A DNA stretch of 64,000 nucleotides from VGTK01 sp046327915 (GTDB taxonomy: Bacteria; Desulfobacterota; Binatia; UBA12015). This document shows positions 51,174 through 60,641 of this stretch, piece after piece. The notes beneath the pieces are model-generated. The model did not search any database and was not told the origin of the DNA. It saw only the letters and a program-made list of their open reading frames with translations. The translations under genes and the position numbers were made by a program. Position 1 is the stretch's first letter. Each line of letters opens with the position of its first letter. The stretch is taken from contig JAXLXO010000007.1 of the NCBI GenBank assembly GCA_046327915.1, positions 148,823 to 212,822 on the forward strand, read 5' to 3'.

Positions 51174-53048
51174 ATGTTCCACGTGAAACATCAGGACGTG
51201 ATCGTCGTCGGAGCCGGCCATGCGGGCATCGAGGCCGCCGCCGCCGCGACGCGGATGGGCGCGTCGACGCTCCTGCTCACGCAAAACCTCGATCACGTCG
51301 GGCAGATGTCCTGCAACCCCGCCATCGGCGGTGTCGGCAAGGGCCACCTCGTCAAGGAGATCGACGCGCTCGGCGGCGTGATGGGCCGCGCCATCGACGC
51401 GACCGGGATTCAGTTCCGCACCCTGAACATGCGCAAGGGTCCGGCCGTACGGGCCACGCGCGCGCAGGCCGACAAGGCCGCCTACCGCGCGTTCACCAAG
51501 CGGTTCCTCGAGACGCTCCCCGGCCTCACCCTCAGGCAGGGCTCGGTCGAGCGCCTTCTCGTCGAGGATGGCCGGGTCCGGGGGGTCGAGACGGCGCTCG
51601 GTGAGACGTTCACCGCCGACGCGATCGTCCTCACGACCGGGACCTTCCTGCGCGGTCTGATGCACGTCGGCGAGCGCAGCCTTTCGGGTGGGCGTGCCGG
51701 AGATGCGTCCAGCGAGGGCCTCAGCGGTGCTCTCGAAGCCCTCGGGCTGCGCGTCGGGCGGCTGAAGACGGGCACATGTCCCCGTCTCGACGCACGCACG
51801 ATCGACTTCTCGGGACTCGAGCTGCAGCCCGGCGACGATCCGCCGACGCCGTTTTCGTTCTCGACCGATCGGATCGAGCAGCCCCAGGTCCCCTGCCACA
51901 TCACGTACACCACGCCGCGTACCCACGAGATCATCCGGGGCTCGCTGCATCGGTCGCCGATGTTCAGCGGTCGGATCCAGAGCCGTGGCCCCCGCTATTG
52001 TCCTTCGGTGGAGGACAAGATCGTCCGCTTCGCCGACAAGGAGCGCCACCAGATCTTCCTCGAGCCCGAGGGACTGGGCACGGTCGAGGTCTACCCGAAC
52101 GGTCTCTCGACCTCCTTGCCGCTCGAGACGCAGGTCGCGATGGTGCGCTCGATCCCCGGACTCGAGAACGCCGAGATCATGCGGCCGGGGTACGCGATCG
52201 AGTACGACTTCGTCGATCCCCTGGAGCTCGACGCCAGCCTGGAGACGCGCAGGATCGAAGGGCTTTTCCTCGCCGGCCAGATCAACGGCACGACGGGCTA
52301 CGAGGAGGCCGCCGCGCAGGGTCTGGTCGCCGGGATCAACGCGGTCCGGCAGATCCGCCGTGAGCCCGCGGTGCGTTTCGGCCGGGACCGGAGCTACATC
52401 GGTGTCCTGATCGACGACCTGGTCACGCGCGGCGTCGGTGGTGAGCCGTACCGGATGTTCACCTCGCGAGCGGAGCATCGTCTCCTGCTCCGGGAGGACA
52501 ACGCGGAGCAGCGGCTCGGGCCGCTCGCTCGGGACCTGGGCCTCCTGAGTCCGGCCGACGCGCGTGGACAGATCGACCGCGCCGAGCGCCTGCAGCGGGC
52601 TCGCGAGGCCGTGGAGGCGTTCCGACTCGTTCCGAACGCGCCGACCAACGCGGCGCTGGTAGCTCTCGGGATCGCGCCCCTCCGTCAGCCGGCCACCGGA
52701 ACGGATCTGTTGCGACGTCCGGAGATCGGGCTCGCCGAGTTGAAAGCCATCGGTCTCGCCCTCGACGAGCACGACGCGCGCCTGCTGGGCACGCTCGTGC
52801 TCGACGTGAAGTACGCGGGGTACGTCACGCGTCAGCAGGGAATCGCCGACCGAAGCTCCCGCCTCGAATCGACGACGCTTCCGAGCGGGATCGATTTCGC
52901 GTCGATCAGCGGGCTCTCCGCCGAGGTGCGCGAGAAGCTCGGCCGCGTGCAGCCGAAGACGCTCGGCCAGGCCGCCCGGATTCCCGGGGTCACCCCCGCC
53001 GCGATCGCGTTGCTGGGTGTCCATCTCCGGCGCACGCGCTCGGCCTGA
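51174..53048 (+). CDS. mnmG: tRNA uridine-5-carboxymethylaminomethyl modification enzyme MnmG
   Basis: 624 aa, FAD-binding partner of MnmE. FAD motif GAGHAGIEAAAAA at about residues 13-25, then CNPAIGGVGKGHLVKEIDALGG, DSxT-like GTFLRGLMHVGE, TGYEEAAAQGL and TSRAEHRLLLREDNA. The C-terminal helical domain ends with a typical RIPGVTPAAIALL segment. The first six codons (MFHVKH) are encoded by a parS site, so the N-terminus doubles as a chromosome-partition element. Confidence 0.95.
   Translation: MFHVKHQDVIVVGAGHAGIEAAAAATRMGASTLLLTQNLDHVGQMSCNPAIGGVGKGHLVKEIDALGGVMGRAIDATGIQFRTLNMRKGPAVRATRAQADKAAYRAFTKRFLETLPGLTLRQGSVERLLVEDGRVRGVETALGETFTADAIVLTTGTFLRGLMHVGERSLSGGRAGDASSEGLSGALEALGLRVGRLKTGTCPRLDARTIDFSGLELQPGDDPPTPFSFSTDRIEQPQVPCHITYTTPRTHEIIRGSLHRSPMFSGRIQSRGPRYCPSVEDKIVRFADKERHQIFLEPEGLGTVEVYPNGLSTSLPLETQVAMVRSIPGLENAEIMRPGYAIEYDFVDPLELDASLETRRIEGLFLAGQINGTTGYEEAAAQGLVAGINAVRQIRREPAVRFGRDRSYIGVLIDDLVTRGVGGEPYRMFTSRAEHRLLLREDNAEQRLGPLARDLGLLSPADARGQIDRAERLQRAREAVEAFRLVPNAPTNAALVALGIAPLRQPATGTDLLRRPEIGLAELKAIGLALDEHDARLLGTLVLDVKYAGYVTRQQGIADRSSRLESTTLPSGIDFASISGLSAEVREKLGRVQPKTLGQAARIPGVTPAAIALLGVHLRRTRSA
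51175..51190. promoter_or_regulatory. parS: parS centromere site 1
   Basis: TGTTCCACGTGAAACA matches the parS sequence bound by ParB/Spo0J proteins. It lies inside the first codons of mnmG and 2.6 kb upstream of parA. Confidence 0.85.
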
Positions 53049-53052
53049 CGGC

Positions 53053-53736
53053 GTGGCTCGCAAAGGCACCGGGCGCGAGCCCGCCATCGACGCAGCGACG
53101 CGGCTCCGGAAGGAAGCCTCGTCGCTGAGCGTCGACCTCGACGACGTCGCCGTCGGGCGGCTGGTGCGCTTTCTCGACGAGCTGGAGCTCTGGAATGCCC
53201 GCACGAACCTGGTCGGAGAGCACGACCGACTGTCGTTGATCGACAGGCACATCGTCGACTCGCTGGCCGCTGTTCCCCTCCTCCGAAGCCTCGGCACGGG
53301 ACTTCGGCTCGCCGATCTCGGCAGCGGCGGCGGGCTCCCCGGCATCCCCCTGGCGATCGCTCTGCAGCCGGGGGAGATGCGCCTGATCGAGCCGCGCCAG
53401 AAGCGGGCGAGCTTTCTTCGCAGCGTGCGCCGCGCCTTGCCGGACGTCGGGCTCGAGATCTCCGAGGAGCGCGGCGAGGACGTCGCCAGCAGGCCGGAGC
53501 TCGCCGCAGCCTTCGACGCGATCGTGAGCCGCGCGACCCTCGCGGATCCTGATCTCCAGGCGTGTGCGGCACCGCTTCTGCGGGAGGGCGGCCTGCTGGT
53601 CGCGTATCGGGGAACGGGGGACGCTCCATCGACCGACACCTCGCCCTTCTTCAGCGGTCCGGGGAGCCATCGCTACGCACTGACGGAGGCGCAGCGTGTC
53701 TTCCGCCTGGACGTCTGGACGCGACGTTTCACGTGA
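53053..53736 (+). CDS. rsmG: 16S rRNA (guanine-527-N7)-methyltransferase RsmG
   Basis: 227 aa. It methylates G527 of 16S rRNA with SAM. Helical N-terminus (FLDELELWNARTNLV), then HIVDSLAAVPLL and the SAM-binding loop LADLGSGGGLPGIPLAIA, followed by LIEPRQKRASFLRSV and a VSRATLADPD region. GTG 53053 starts five bases after mnmG. Its last codons and TGA overlap parS site 2. Symbol gidB is an older name. Confidence 0.93.
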   Translation: MARKGTGREPAIDAATRLRKEASSLSVDLDDVAVGRLVRFLDELELWNARTNLVGEHDRLSLIDRHIVDSLAAVPLLRSLGTGLRLADLGSGGGLPGIPLAIALQPGEMRLIEPRQKRASFLRSVRRALPDVGLEISEERGEDVASRPELAAAFDAIVSRATLADPDLQACAAPLLREGGLLVAYRGTGDAPSTDTSPFFSGPGSHRYALTEAQRVFRLDVWTRRFT

Positions 53737-53740
53737 AACA
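53725..53740. promoter_or_regulatory. parS: parS centromere site 2
   Basis: CGTTTCACGTGAAACA: a perfect 14-base palindrome GTTTCACGTGAAAC that differs from consensus only in the first base. It covers the stop codon of rsmG and lies 87 bases before parA. Confidence 0.85.
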
Positions 53741-53826
53741 TCGGCCGATGTCACGAAGGTTCGACGAGATGTCCGCGACGCCATTTACCGGCCGCCCGGG
53801 AATCTGTTAGGCAACGCCGCTTCCGC

Positions 53827-54603
53827 ATGGGTCGCGTCATCGCCATCGTCAATCAGAAGGGCGGCGTCGGGAAGACGACGACGGCGGTGAACCTGAGCGC
53901 AGGTCTCGCCCTCGCCGGACACTCGGTGCTTCTCATCGACGCCGACGCGCAGTGCAGCGCGACCAGTGGCTACGGCATCCGACTCGGCGAGCAGGAGCCG
54001 TCGACGTACGACGTCGTCCTCGGCCACGTCACGCCGAGCGACGCGGCGCGGACGACGATGCTGCCGAGCCTTCGCGTCATCGGTGCGAGCCGCGACCTGG
54101 TCGGTGCGGAGATCGAGCTCGTCTCCGTGGAGAACAGGGAGCGGCGCCTCCGGGAAGCGCTCGCCGGCGTGCGCGAGCAGTACGAGTTCATCCTGATCGA
54201 CTGTCCGCCGTCGCTCGGCCTCGTGACGTTGAACGCCCTGACGGGCTGCGACTCCCTGCTCATTCCGCTGCAGTGCGAGTACTACGCGCTCGAAGGGCTG
54301 ACCGCGCTTCTCGAGACCGTGTCCCTCGTGCGCGACAACCTGAACCCCGACCTCGCGATCGAGGGTCTGCTGCTCACGATGTACGACGGCCGCAACACCC
54401 TCTGCCGGCAGGTCGCGGAAGACGTGAAGGGACACTTTCGAGACAAGGTTTTCCGGACCGTCATCCCGCGCAACGTCCGTTTGAGCGAGAGCCCCAGCCA
54501 CGGACTGCCGGCGCTGCTCTATGACCCGGCTTCCCGCGGCGCACTCGCGTACGGAGAACTCGCACGCGAAGTGGCCGGCGAAGCCGGCGAAGACCTCGAC
54601 TGA
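53827..54603 (+). CDS. parA: Chromosome partitioning ATPase ParA (Soj)
   Basis: 258 aa. Deviant Walker A NQKGGVGKTTTAVNL at the N-terminus, Walker B-like LIDCPPSLGLVTLNAL, IPLQCEYYALEGLT, TMYDGRN and VFRTVIPRNVRLSESPSHG. It forms ATP-dependent dimers on DNA that move ParB-parS complexes of the origin region. It stands 28 bases before parB, same strand. The N-terminus is short, with no HTH, as in chromosomal (type Ib-like) ParA proteins. Confidence 0.95.
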   Translation: MGRVIAIVNQKGGVGKTTTAVNLSAGLALAGHSVLLIDADAQCSATSGYGIRLGEQEPSTYDVVLGHVTPSDAARTTMLPSLRVIGASRDLVGAEIELVSVENRERRLREALAGVREQYEFILIDCPPSLGLVTLNALTGCDSLLIPLQCEYYALEGLTALLETVSLVRDNLNPDLAIEGLLLTMYDGRNTLCRQVAEDVKGHFRDKVFRTVIPRNVRLSESPSHGLPALLYDPASRGALAYGELAREVAGEAGEDLD

Positions 54604-54631
54604 TTCAGAACGTCGTTATTACGAGGACACC

Positions 54632-55537
54632 ATGCGCAAGGCTCTCGGCAAAGGCATCGGCGCGCTGATACCTTCGGCGCCCCCGCGGCGACCCGCCCCG
54701 ACGAACGACCTCCCCGCGGTCGCGACGCCGGAAGTCCCGGCCCGCGGGATCGTGCAGGAGGTCTCGCTCGACGCGATCGACGTCAATCCGCGACAGCCGC
54801 GTGCGCGGTTCGACGACCAGGCGATCGAGGACCTCGCCAGCTCCATTCGCGACCGGGGCGTTCTCCAGCCGATCCTCCTGCGCACCATCGGCCACGGCCG
54901 CTACGAGCTCATCGCCGGCGAGCGCCGACTCCGTGCGAGCCGCCTCGCAGGCCTCGATCGCATCCCCGCGCTGGTCAAGGAGGCGAACGACAGCGAGAGC
55001 CTCGTTCTCGCGATCGTCGAGAACGTGCTGCGCGCGGACCTCACCGCCCTCGAGGAGGCGCGCGCCTACCAGGCGCTCATGGCGGAATTTTCCTTGACGC
55101 AGGACGAGGTCGCAAAGCGCGTCGGCAAGAGCCGTCCCGCCATCACGAACACCCTTCGGCTGCTGCAGCTGCCGGCCGAGGCGCAACGCGACCTCGAAGA
55201 GGGCCGCATCACCGCCGGCCACGCCCGCGCTCTGCTCGCCGCCCCGAGCGAGGCGGCGCGCACGACGCTCAGCCGCGAGATCGTCACGCGAGGCCTCTCG
55301 GTTCGCGACGCCGAGAAGGCCGTCGCGAAGACGCGGGCCCGGCCGGAGAGCAGCGGCGATCCCGACGTGCGCAGGATGGAATCCGACCTGAGCCGCGCGC
55401 TCGGCACCAAGGTGTCGATCCATGCGGGCAAGGACGGCAAGGGTACCGTCGAGATCGCCTTCTTCTCGCACGACGATCTCGCGCGCGTCGCGGACCAGCT
55501 TCTCTCCCGTCGGCGCCTCGCGCACGGCGCCGGCTGA
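54632..55537 (+). CDS. parB: Chromosome partitioning protein ParB (Spo0J)
   Basis: 301 aa. An N-terminal ParA-contacting segment (RKALGKGIGALIP), then the CTP-binding ParB/Srx core with NPRQPRARFDDQ and IAGERRLRASRLAG, including GERRxRA. The HTH (DEVAKRVGKSRPAITNTLRLLQLP) contacts parS; the C-terminal region (TKVSIHAGKDGKGTVEIAFFS) is the dimerisation domain. ATG 54632 follows ACGAGGAC. It should load on the two parS sites upstream. Confidence 0.95.
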   Translation: MRKALGKGIGALIPSAPPRRPAPTNDLPAVATPEVPARGIVQEVSLDAIDVNPRQPRARFDDQAIEDLASSIRDRGVLQPILLRTIGHGRYELIAGERRLRASRLAGLDRIPALVKEANDSESLVLAIVENVLRADLTALEEARAYQALMAEFSLTQDEVAKRVGKSRPAITNTLRLLQLPAEAQRDLEEGRITAGHARALLAAPSEAARTTLSREIVTRGLSVRDAEKAVAKTRARPESSGDPDVRRMESDLSRALGTKVSIHAGKDGKGTVEIAFFSHDDLARVADQLLSRRRLAHGAG

Positions 55538-55646
55538 GCGCCCGAACCCACCATCGCGAAGCGTCGGCCGGGACCGCTCCGGATCGTTGCGAACCGCTTG
55601 ATCGCGCAGCGGAATATCGTGCCGGCTAATGGATCGGCCGATGTTT

Positions 55647-55675
55647 TTGACATCCCCTCTGCTTGATGGTAGCGG
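55647..55675 (+). promoter_or_regulatory. Possible sigma70 promoter upstream of the bactofilin gene
   Basis: Perfect -35 TTGACA (55647-55652), 17-base spacer, weak -10 TAGCGG (55670-55675). It lies in the 251-base gap after parB. The rest of the gap shows no ORF, tRNA or strong hairpin. Confidence 0.35.
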
Positions 55676-55788
55676 ATCGCCGGTCGCGTGCGAGCCGCCG
55701 GAGCCCTTCGTCCGCCCGGGTCGTGCGGACATGGATGTCTCGGCCGCGCCCGGCCGGGCCAGTTGCCGTTCAGGCAGGAACGTTCGGG

Positions 55789-56391
55789 ATGGCTCTCTTC
55801 AAGAAGGATCGCGGCAGGACGTCCGAGGACGTCGGTGAGCCCGCAAGCCGGCCCTCCCCGACGACCTCGATCGGTACATCACCGGTCGCTCCGACCGAAA
55901 CGCGCGAGCGGGAGGGGACGAAGAACATGGCGAGCTACGCGGCTGGAGAGCGCATGGTGTCCGGCGACACGTCGCGCGAGACCGCATTTCTCGGCAAGGG
56001 GACTCGCCTTTCCGGCAAGATCTCGTTCGAGGGGACGGCCCGCATCGAGGGACAGATCGAGGGCGAGATCATCGCCAACGATACTCTCCTGATCGGCGAG
56101 TCCGCCCTGGTGAACGCCCAGATCAGCGGTGGCACGATCGTGATCCACGGCAAGGTCACCGGCGACATCACCGCCTCCAAGAAGCTCGAGATCCGCGCCC
56201 CCGGCCGCCTCTACGGCAACGTCACCACGCCCAGCCTCGTCATCGAGGAAGGCGTCGTGTTCGAGGGTCACTGCTCGATGGGCGCCACCGAGGCGCGCGG
56301 CGACCGCAAGGTCACGCTCCTCGCGAAGGACGAGCGCCCCGGCGACTCCGGCTCCGCCCCGACGCTGAAGGCACAGGCAGAGGGCAAGTAG
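55789..56391 (+). CDS. Bactofilin family cytoskeletal protein
   Basis: 200 aa. The central 110 residues (about 70-180) form the DUF583 beta-helix with regular Gly spacing: FLGKGTRLSGKISFEGTARIEGQIEGEIIANDTLLIGE, then ISGGTIVIHGKVTGDITASKKLEI (both read in parts). The N-terminal tail (MALFKKDRG...) is flexible and basic, as in bactofilins. These polymers act in cell shape or chromosome/ParABS positioning in myxobacteria, consistent with the neighbouring parAB. ATG 55789 is used because it begins the MALFKK-type start; the frame is open upstream. Confidence 0.9.
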   Translation: MALFKKDRGRTSEDVGEPASRPSPTTSIGTSPVAPTETREREGTKNMASYAAGERMVSGDTSRETAFLGKGTRLSGKISFEGTARIEGQIEGEIIANDTLLIGESALVNAQISGGTIVIHGKVTGDITASKKLEIRAPGRLYGNVTTPSLVIEEGVVFEGHCSMGATEARGDRKVTLLAKDERPGDSGSAPTLKAQAEGK

Positions 56392-56437
56392 GCAGGCCAC
56401 CGCACCGTAACGTCCCTCGCACGCGTCGGGGTCGGCC

Positions 56438-56456
56438 GACGGGGAGTCTCCCCGTC
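56438..56456. other. Hairpin upstream of the atp operon
   Basis: GACGGGGA-GTC-TCCCCGTC, eight base pairs, loop of three, 46 bases after the bactofilin stop and 73 bases before atpX. Weak terminator (no T-tract) or 5' mRNA element. Confidence 0.45.
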
Positions 56457-56529
56457 ACGGTCCGGTCCTGTGCCCGGCACGCGACGGACTCCCCCGACGA
56501 GAAAACCGCCCGCAGCGAAAGTTTCCGAG

Positions 56530-56967
56530 ATGCTCGAGATTCCTCCGGCAGTAACCTTCTATTGCATGACCGTCGCGTTCTTCGTGTTCGCGATGGTCCT
56601 CTCGAAGGTCGTCCTGCAGCCGACCCAGGCGGTTCTCGCCGAGCGCGCAAAGAGAACGAGCGGCGCTCTCGCCGAAGCGACCCGGCTGCAGGCCGAGGCG
56701 CGCGCTCTCAAGGACGAGCTCGCCGCGACCCTGGACCGCGCCCGCCACGCAGGCAGCGCCGCCGGCGAGCAGATCCGCCGCGAGGCGGAGGCCAACGAGC
56801 GGCGGATGCTCGAGGAGGCGCGCGCCGAGGCGGCTCGCACCCTCGAAGAGGTCCGGGCGCGCGTGGAGACGGAGTCCGCGGCGGCGCGCGCGACTCTCCA
56901 GGAGCAGTCGGGCGCTCTCGCGCAGCTCGCCGCCGAGAAGATCCTCGGCCGTGCGGTGGCCGCATGA
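56530..56967 (+). CDS. atpX: ATP synthase F0 subunit b' (peripheral stalk)
   Basis: 145 aa. One N-terminal membrane helix (FYCMTVAFFVFAMVLSKVVLQP, in parts) followed by an uninterrupted charged coiled coil. The short helix-coil layout is that of b/b' subunits; the second, longer copy follows. The two form a heterodimeric stalk holding the F1 head. Upstream open frame exists but homology begins at ATG 56530. The TGA overlaps atpF (ATGA). Confidence 0.88.
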   Translation: MLEIPPAVTFYCMTVAFFVFAMVLSKVVLQPTQAVLAERAKRTSGALAEATRLQAEARALKDELAATLDRARHAGSAAGEQIRREAEANERRMLEEARAEAARTLEEVRARVETESAAARATLQEQSGALAQLAAEKILGRAVAA

Positions 56968-57587
56968 AGACCCGCCGCAGCAGCTTCGCGGTCGCGGCCT
57001 TCGCCGTCCTCGCCGCCATCACGTCGGCCTCCCTGGCGTACGCGTCCGAAGGCGGCGGCGGAGCAGGCCACCACGAGCCGACCTGGACGCTGACGATCCT
57101 CGGATTCGTCAACTTCTCGATCTACGCGTTCATCATGTACCGCTTCGCGTGGCCGGCGGTCGTCAAGTACCTGAAGGAGCGCCGGGCCACGGTGGTGTCC
57201 GCGCTCGAGGCAGCAGCCCGTGCGCACGCCGAGGCCGAAGCGCTGAAGGCCGAGTTCGAGGCGAAGCTGAAGAACGTAGAGGCCGACGCCGCACGCGCAC
57301 GCGACGAGCTGATGGAGATCGCCCGCAACGAGGCGGACAACCTCGTCGCCGAGGCGAAGCGCTCCGCCGATCGCATCCGCCGCGACGCCCAGCTCGTCGC
57401 CGATCAGGAGGTCGCCCGCGCCCGCCGCACCCTGCAGGAGGACGCGGCCCAGCTGATCGTGAAGGTCGCCGGTGAGCTCGTCTCGCAGAAGCTGACCAGC
57501 GAGGACCAGGCGCGCTTCGTCCAGAGCTTCATCGCCGACACCAACGCGGCACGGGGCGACGGCAAGCCGACGGGGGTGAATTCGTGA
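56964..57587 (+). CDS. atpF: ATP synthase F0 subunit b
   Basis: 207 aa. Begins with a signal-peptide-like hydrophobic stretch (residues about 8-27, ending AYASEG) and then a membrane helix (WTLTILGFVNFSIYAFIMYRF, in parts), then a long coiled coil. The double hydrophobic N-terminus is typical of deltaproteobacterial b subunits. Stalk component with atpX. Stop overlaps atpH (GTGA). Confidence 0.9.
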   Translation: MKTRRSSFAVAAFAVLAAITSASLAYASEGGGGAGHHEPTWTLTILGFVNFSIYAFIMYRFAWPAVVKYLKERRATVVSALEAAARAHAEAEALKAEFEAKLKNVEADAARARDELMEIARNEADNLVAEAKRSADRIRRDAQLVADQEVARARRTLQEDAAQLIVKVAGELVSQKLTSEDQARFVQSFIADTNAARGDGKPTGVNS

Positions 57588-58132
57588 CCAGCGCGATCGC
57601 GAAGCGCTACGCGCGCGCACTGGCCGGAGTCGCCGGCGAGCAGAACCGTCTCGAGGAGACCGCGACCGAGCTCGAGAAGCTCGCCGCGTGGCTCGACGAC
57701 GCGGACGTCAAGGCCGCGTTCGACTCGCCCAACCTGGGCGTCACCGCGCGACGTGGCCTCGTCACCCGTCTGGCCGAGGCGCTCGGCCTCTCCGAGCTCG
57801 CACGCAACTTCCTCTCGCTCTTGGCGGACAGGAATCGGCTCGATCAGTTCCGGCCGATCGTGCTCGCTTACCAGGCCCTCGTAGACCGCTCGCTCGGGCG
57901 GGTCCGTGCGACGATTCGCGCGGCGACTCCGCTGGATGACGCCAGCGTCGAGAAGATCCGCGGCGTCCTCGAGCAGATCGCCGGGAAGAAGGTGCTCGCG
58001 TCGGTCGTCGTCGATCCGGCGCTGATCGCCGGCGTCTCGGTCGAGATCGAGGGCCGCGTCTACGACGGCAGCGCCCACACGCAGCTCGCGCACCTCGCGC
58101 GCTCGATGGCCCGCGAGGTTTCGCCGGGCTAA
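57584..58132 (+). CDS. atpH: ATP synthase F1 subunit delta
   Basis: 182 aa OSCP-like subunit. N-terminal helical bundle (AIAKRYARALAGVAGEQNRLEE), middle LARNFLSLLADRNRLDQF and the C-terminal signature VVVDPALIAGVSVEIEGRVYDGSAHTQL (in parts). It links the b-dimer to the alpha subunits at the top of F1. GTG start overlaps atpF. An 83-base gap with a hairpin precedes atpA. Confidence 0.93.
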   Translation: MTSAIAKRYARALAGVAGEQNRLEETATELEKLAAWLDDADVKAAFDSPNLGVTARRGLVTRLAEALGLSELARNFLSLLADRNRLDQFRPIVLAYQALVDRSLGRVRATIRAATPLDDASVEKIRGVLEQIAGKKVLASVVVDPALIAGVSVEIEGRVYDGSAHTQLAHLARSMAREVSPG

Positions 58133-58151
58133 GAGCGGCACCGGCTCGGCA

Positions 58152-58174
58152 CCGGCGCCGCACCCGCGCGCCGG
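58152..58174. other. Intercistronic hairpin between atpH and atpA
   Basis: CCGGCGC-N9-GCGCCGG, seven base pairs, in the 83-base gap. A direct repeat GGCACCGGC also occurs just upstream. Possible mRNA processing or translation-balance element. Confidence 0.4.
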
Positions 58175-58215
58175 CATCAGAATTCGCAACGAAGGTTCGG
58201 AAGGAGACGGAGCAG

Positions 58216-59724
<1,509 letters not shown>

Positions 59725-59725
59725 A

Positions 59726-60595
59726 ATGGCGAGCCTCAAGGACATCCGGAAGCGCATCGGGACGGTGCGCAGCACGCAGCAGATCACCAAGGCGATGAAG
59801 ATGGTCGCCGCGGCGAAGCTGCGTCGCGCGCAGTCGGCGGCCATCGCGGCGCGCCCGTACGCGCAGAAGCTCGACACCATCGTCACGCACCTGGTGCGGC
59901 GGCTGCCGGACGACGTCCACCCGCTGCTCCGCGTGCCGGAGTCGAACCAGCGCGTCCTGCTGATCCACGTCACCAGCGACCGCGGGCTCCGCGGCGGCTA
60001 CAACTCCAACCTGAACCGCGCGCTCGAGACGTTCGTCCAGGAGCGCTCCGGCCTCGACATCAGCTTCGAGGGCATCGGCCGCAAGGGCCTCGACCACCTG
60101 CGCCGACGCGGACGTCCGACGATCGCGCAGCACGCGATGCCGAGCGTCTTCGAGGCGGCGAACGTCGCGCGCGCCCTCGCCCGCGAGACGGTGCGTCGCT
60201 TCGTCGACGACGAGTTCGACGCGATCTTCTTGCTTTACAGCAGCTTCCGGTCGGCGCTGTCGCAGGTCCCGACCATCGAGCAGCTGCTTCCGTTCGAGCG
60301 GCACGCGGCCGGCGACGACCACGAGCAGACCGCGCTCGACTACGTCTTCGAGCCGAGCCCGCAGGAGATCATCGGCTACCTGCTGCCCCGTCTGGTCGAG
60401 GTGCGCATCCTGCACGCGCTGCTCGAGGCCGGTGCCAGCGAGCAGGCGGCGGCGATGACCGCGATGGATTCGGCGACGCGCAACGCCTCGCAGATGATCG
60501 AGCGGCTCACGCTGCAGATGAACCGCGCACGCCAGGCGGCGATCACCAAGGAGCTGATGGAGATCATCGGCGGCGCCGAGGCGCTCAAGGGCTAG
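59726..60595 (+). CDS. atpG: ATP synthase F1 subunit gamma
   Basis: 289 aa. The rotor shaft: N-terminal helix SLKDIRKRIGTVRSTQQITKAMKMVAAAKLR (in parts), SDRGLRGGYNSN and the C-terminal ITKELMEIIGGAEAL. It transmits rotation from the c-ring to alpha3beta3. It starts one base after the atpA stop. Confidence 0.97.
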   Translation: MASLKDIRKRIGTVRSTQQITKAMKMVAAAKLRRAQSAAIAARPYAQKLDTIVTHLVRRLPDDVHPLLRVPESNQRVLLIHVTSDRGLRGGYNSNLNRALETFVQERSGLDISFEGIGRKGLDHLRRRGRPTIAQHAMPSVFEAANVARALARETVRRFVDDEFDAIFLLYSSFRSALSQVPTIEQLLPFERHAAGDDHEQTALDYVFEPSPQEIIGYLLPRLVEVRILHALLEAGASEQAAAMTAMDSATRNASQMIERLTLQMNRARQAAITKELMEIIGGAEALKG

Positions 60596-60601
60596 TGACG
60601 A

Positions 60602-60620
60602 CTCCGCCGGTCCGGCGGAG
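60602..60620. other. Intercistronic hairpin between atpG and atpD
   Basis: CTCCGCCGG-T-CCGGCGGAG: nine-base perfect arms about one base, forming a strong stem with a small loop, 21 bases before the atpD start. Third hairpin associated with the atp operon. Confidence 0.45.
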
Positions 60621-60641
60621 CACCACGGAGAACAGTTCGAG

